From contig DASYBM010000004.1 in the NCBI GenBank assembly GCA_036500765.1, positions 1,054,001-1,118,000 of the forward strand: a stretch of DNA of 64,000 nt, written 5' to 3'. Made by a program: the position numbers and the translations under genes. How positions within the stretch are numbered: the first letter of the stretch is position 1; the number at the start of each line of letters is the position of its first letter. Positions 64,000 through 64,000 of the stretch are shown here, one piece after another. The notes under the pieces were generated by a model. It searched no databases and was not told the origin of the DNA. It saw only the letters and a program-made list of their open reading frames with translations. Source of the stretch: Candidatus Sulfotelmatobacter sp. GTDB taxonomy: Bacteria > Acidobacteriota > Terriglobia > Terriglobales > Acidobacteriaceae.

Positions 64000-64000
64000 G

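Overview
The window reads as a chromosomal segment of an Acidobacteriota bacterium, most likely order Terriglobales (Koribacter-like). This is inferred from moderately high GC, a secreted VWFA-related protein of the acidobacterial type (31.7 kb), CadC-like winged-helix/TPR regulators, FecR proteins with aromatic tails, GT87-type polytopic glycosyltransferases, many small secreted proteins of unknown function, and intergenic repeats typical of these genomes. There is no rRNA, tRNA, CRISPR array, prophage or insertion sequence that I can see. Nearly all of the DNA is ordinary housekeeping and periplasmic or cell-envelope coding capacity in short operons.

Layout. 0-7.2 kb: end of a LolA-like protein, a zinc-ribbon protein, a metallo-beta-lactamase hydrolase plus a decayed fragment of the same gene 1 kb away, an aminotransferase, a truncated GH20 protein, a 2-hydroxyacid dehydrogenase, a PepSY-like protein. 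7.2-14 kb: short GT2-like protein, prepilin peptidase translationally coupled to a PAS protein, small secreted proteins, a frameshifted DinB-like gene, a TetR regulator with a candidate operator, a TPR protein. 14-20.5 kb: sugar isomerase-like protein, di-heme peroxidase, CadC-like regulator, DUF2314-like protein, OmpA lipoprotein. 20.8-31.6 kb: frameshifted RHH antitoxin, phosphoesterase, uvrC, SDR, mechanosensitive channel, a BadF/GlcNAc kinase pair, cupin, sodium/solute symporter. 31.7-39 kb: VWA protein, GxxExxY nuclease-like protein between two copies of an inverted repeat, amino-acid permease, TonB, M48 protease. 39-50.8 kb: membrane sulfatase-like enzyme, DNA polymerase IV, GT87, GlgA, RsmA, Memo-like protein, FecR. 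50.9-64 kb: GH51 arabinofuranosidase, RuvC, CstA with YbdD, phosphofructokinase with pyrophosphate-type residues, three polytopic glycosyltransferases in a row, an esterase, and a coupled thioredoxin-like/VKOR disulfide pair.

The most unusual signal is two families of mobile-looking palindromic DNA. The first is a REP-like hairpin with a 5' GTGG/GTAG head. It occurs as an inverted pair (REPIN-like) inserted in frame inside two unrelated protein genes, the aminotransferase and uvrC, where both copies are translated in the same frame to the peptide VGTDAFVRP; uvrC has a second solo copy, and a related intergenic copy shows compensatory stem changes. The second is an approximately 100 bp inverted repeat built of CGCAAAG words, present in three full copies and one half copy; two copies bracket the GxxExxY gene exactly, one of them supplying its stop codon. 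No transposase for either family lies in the window.
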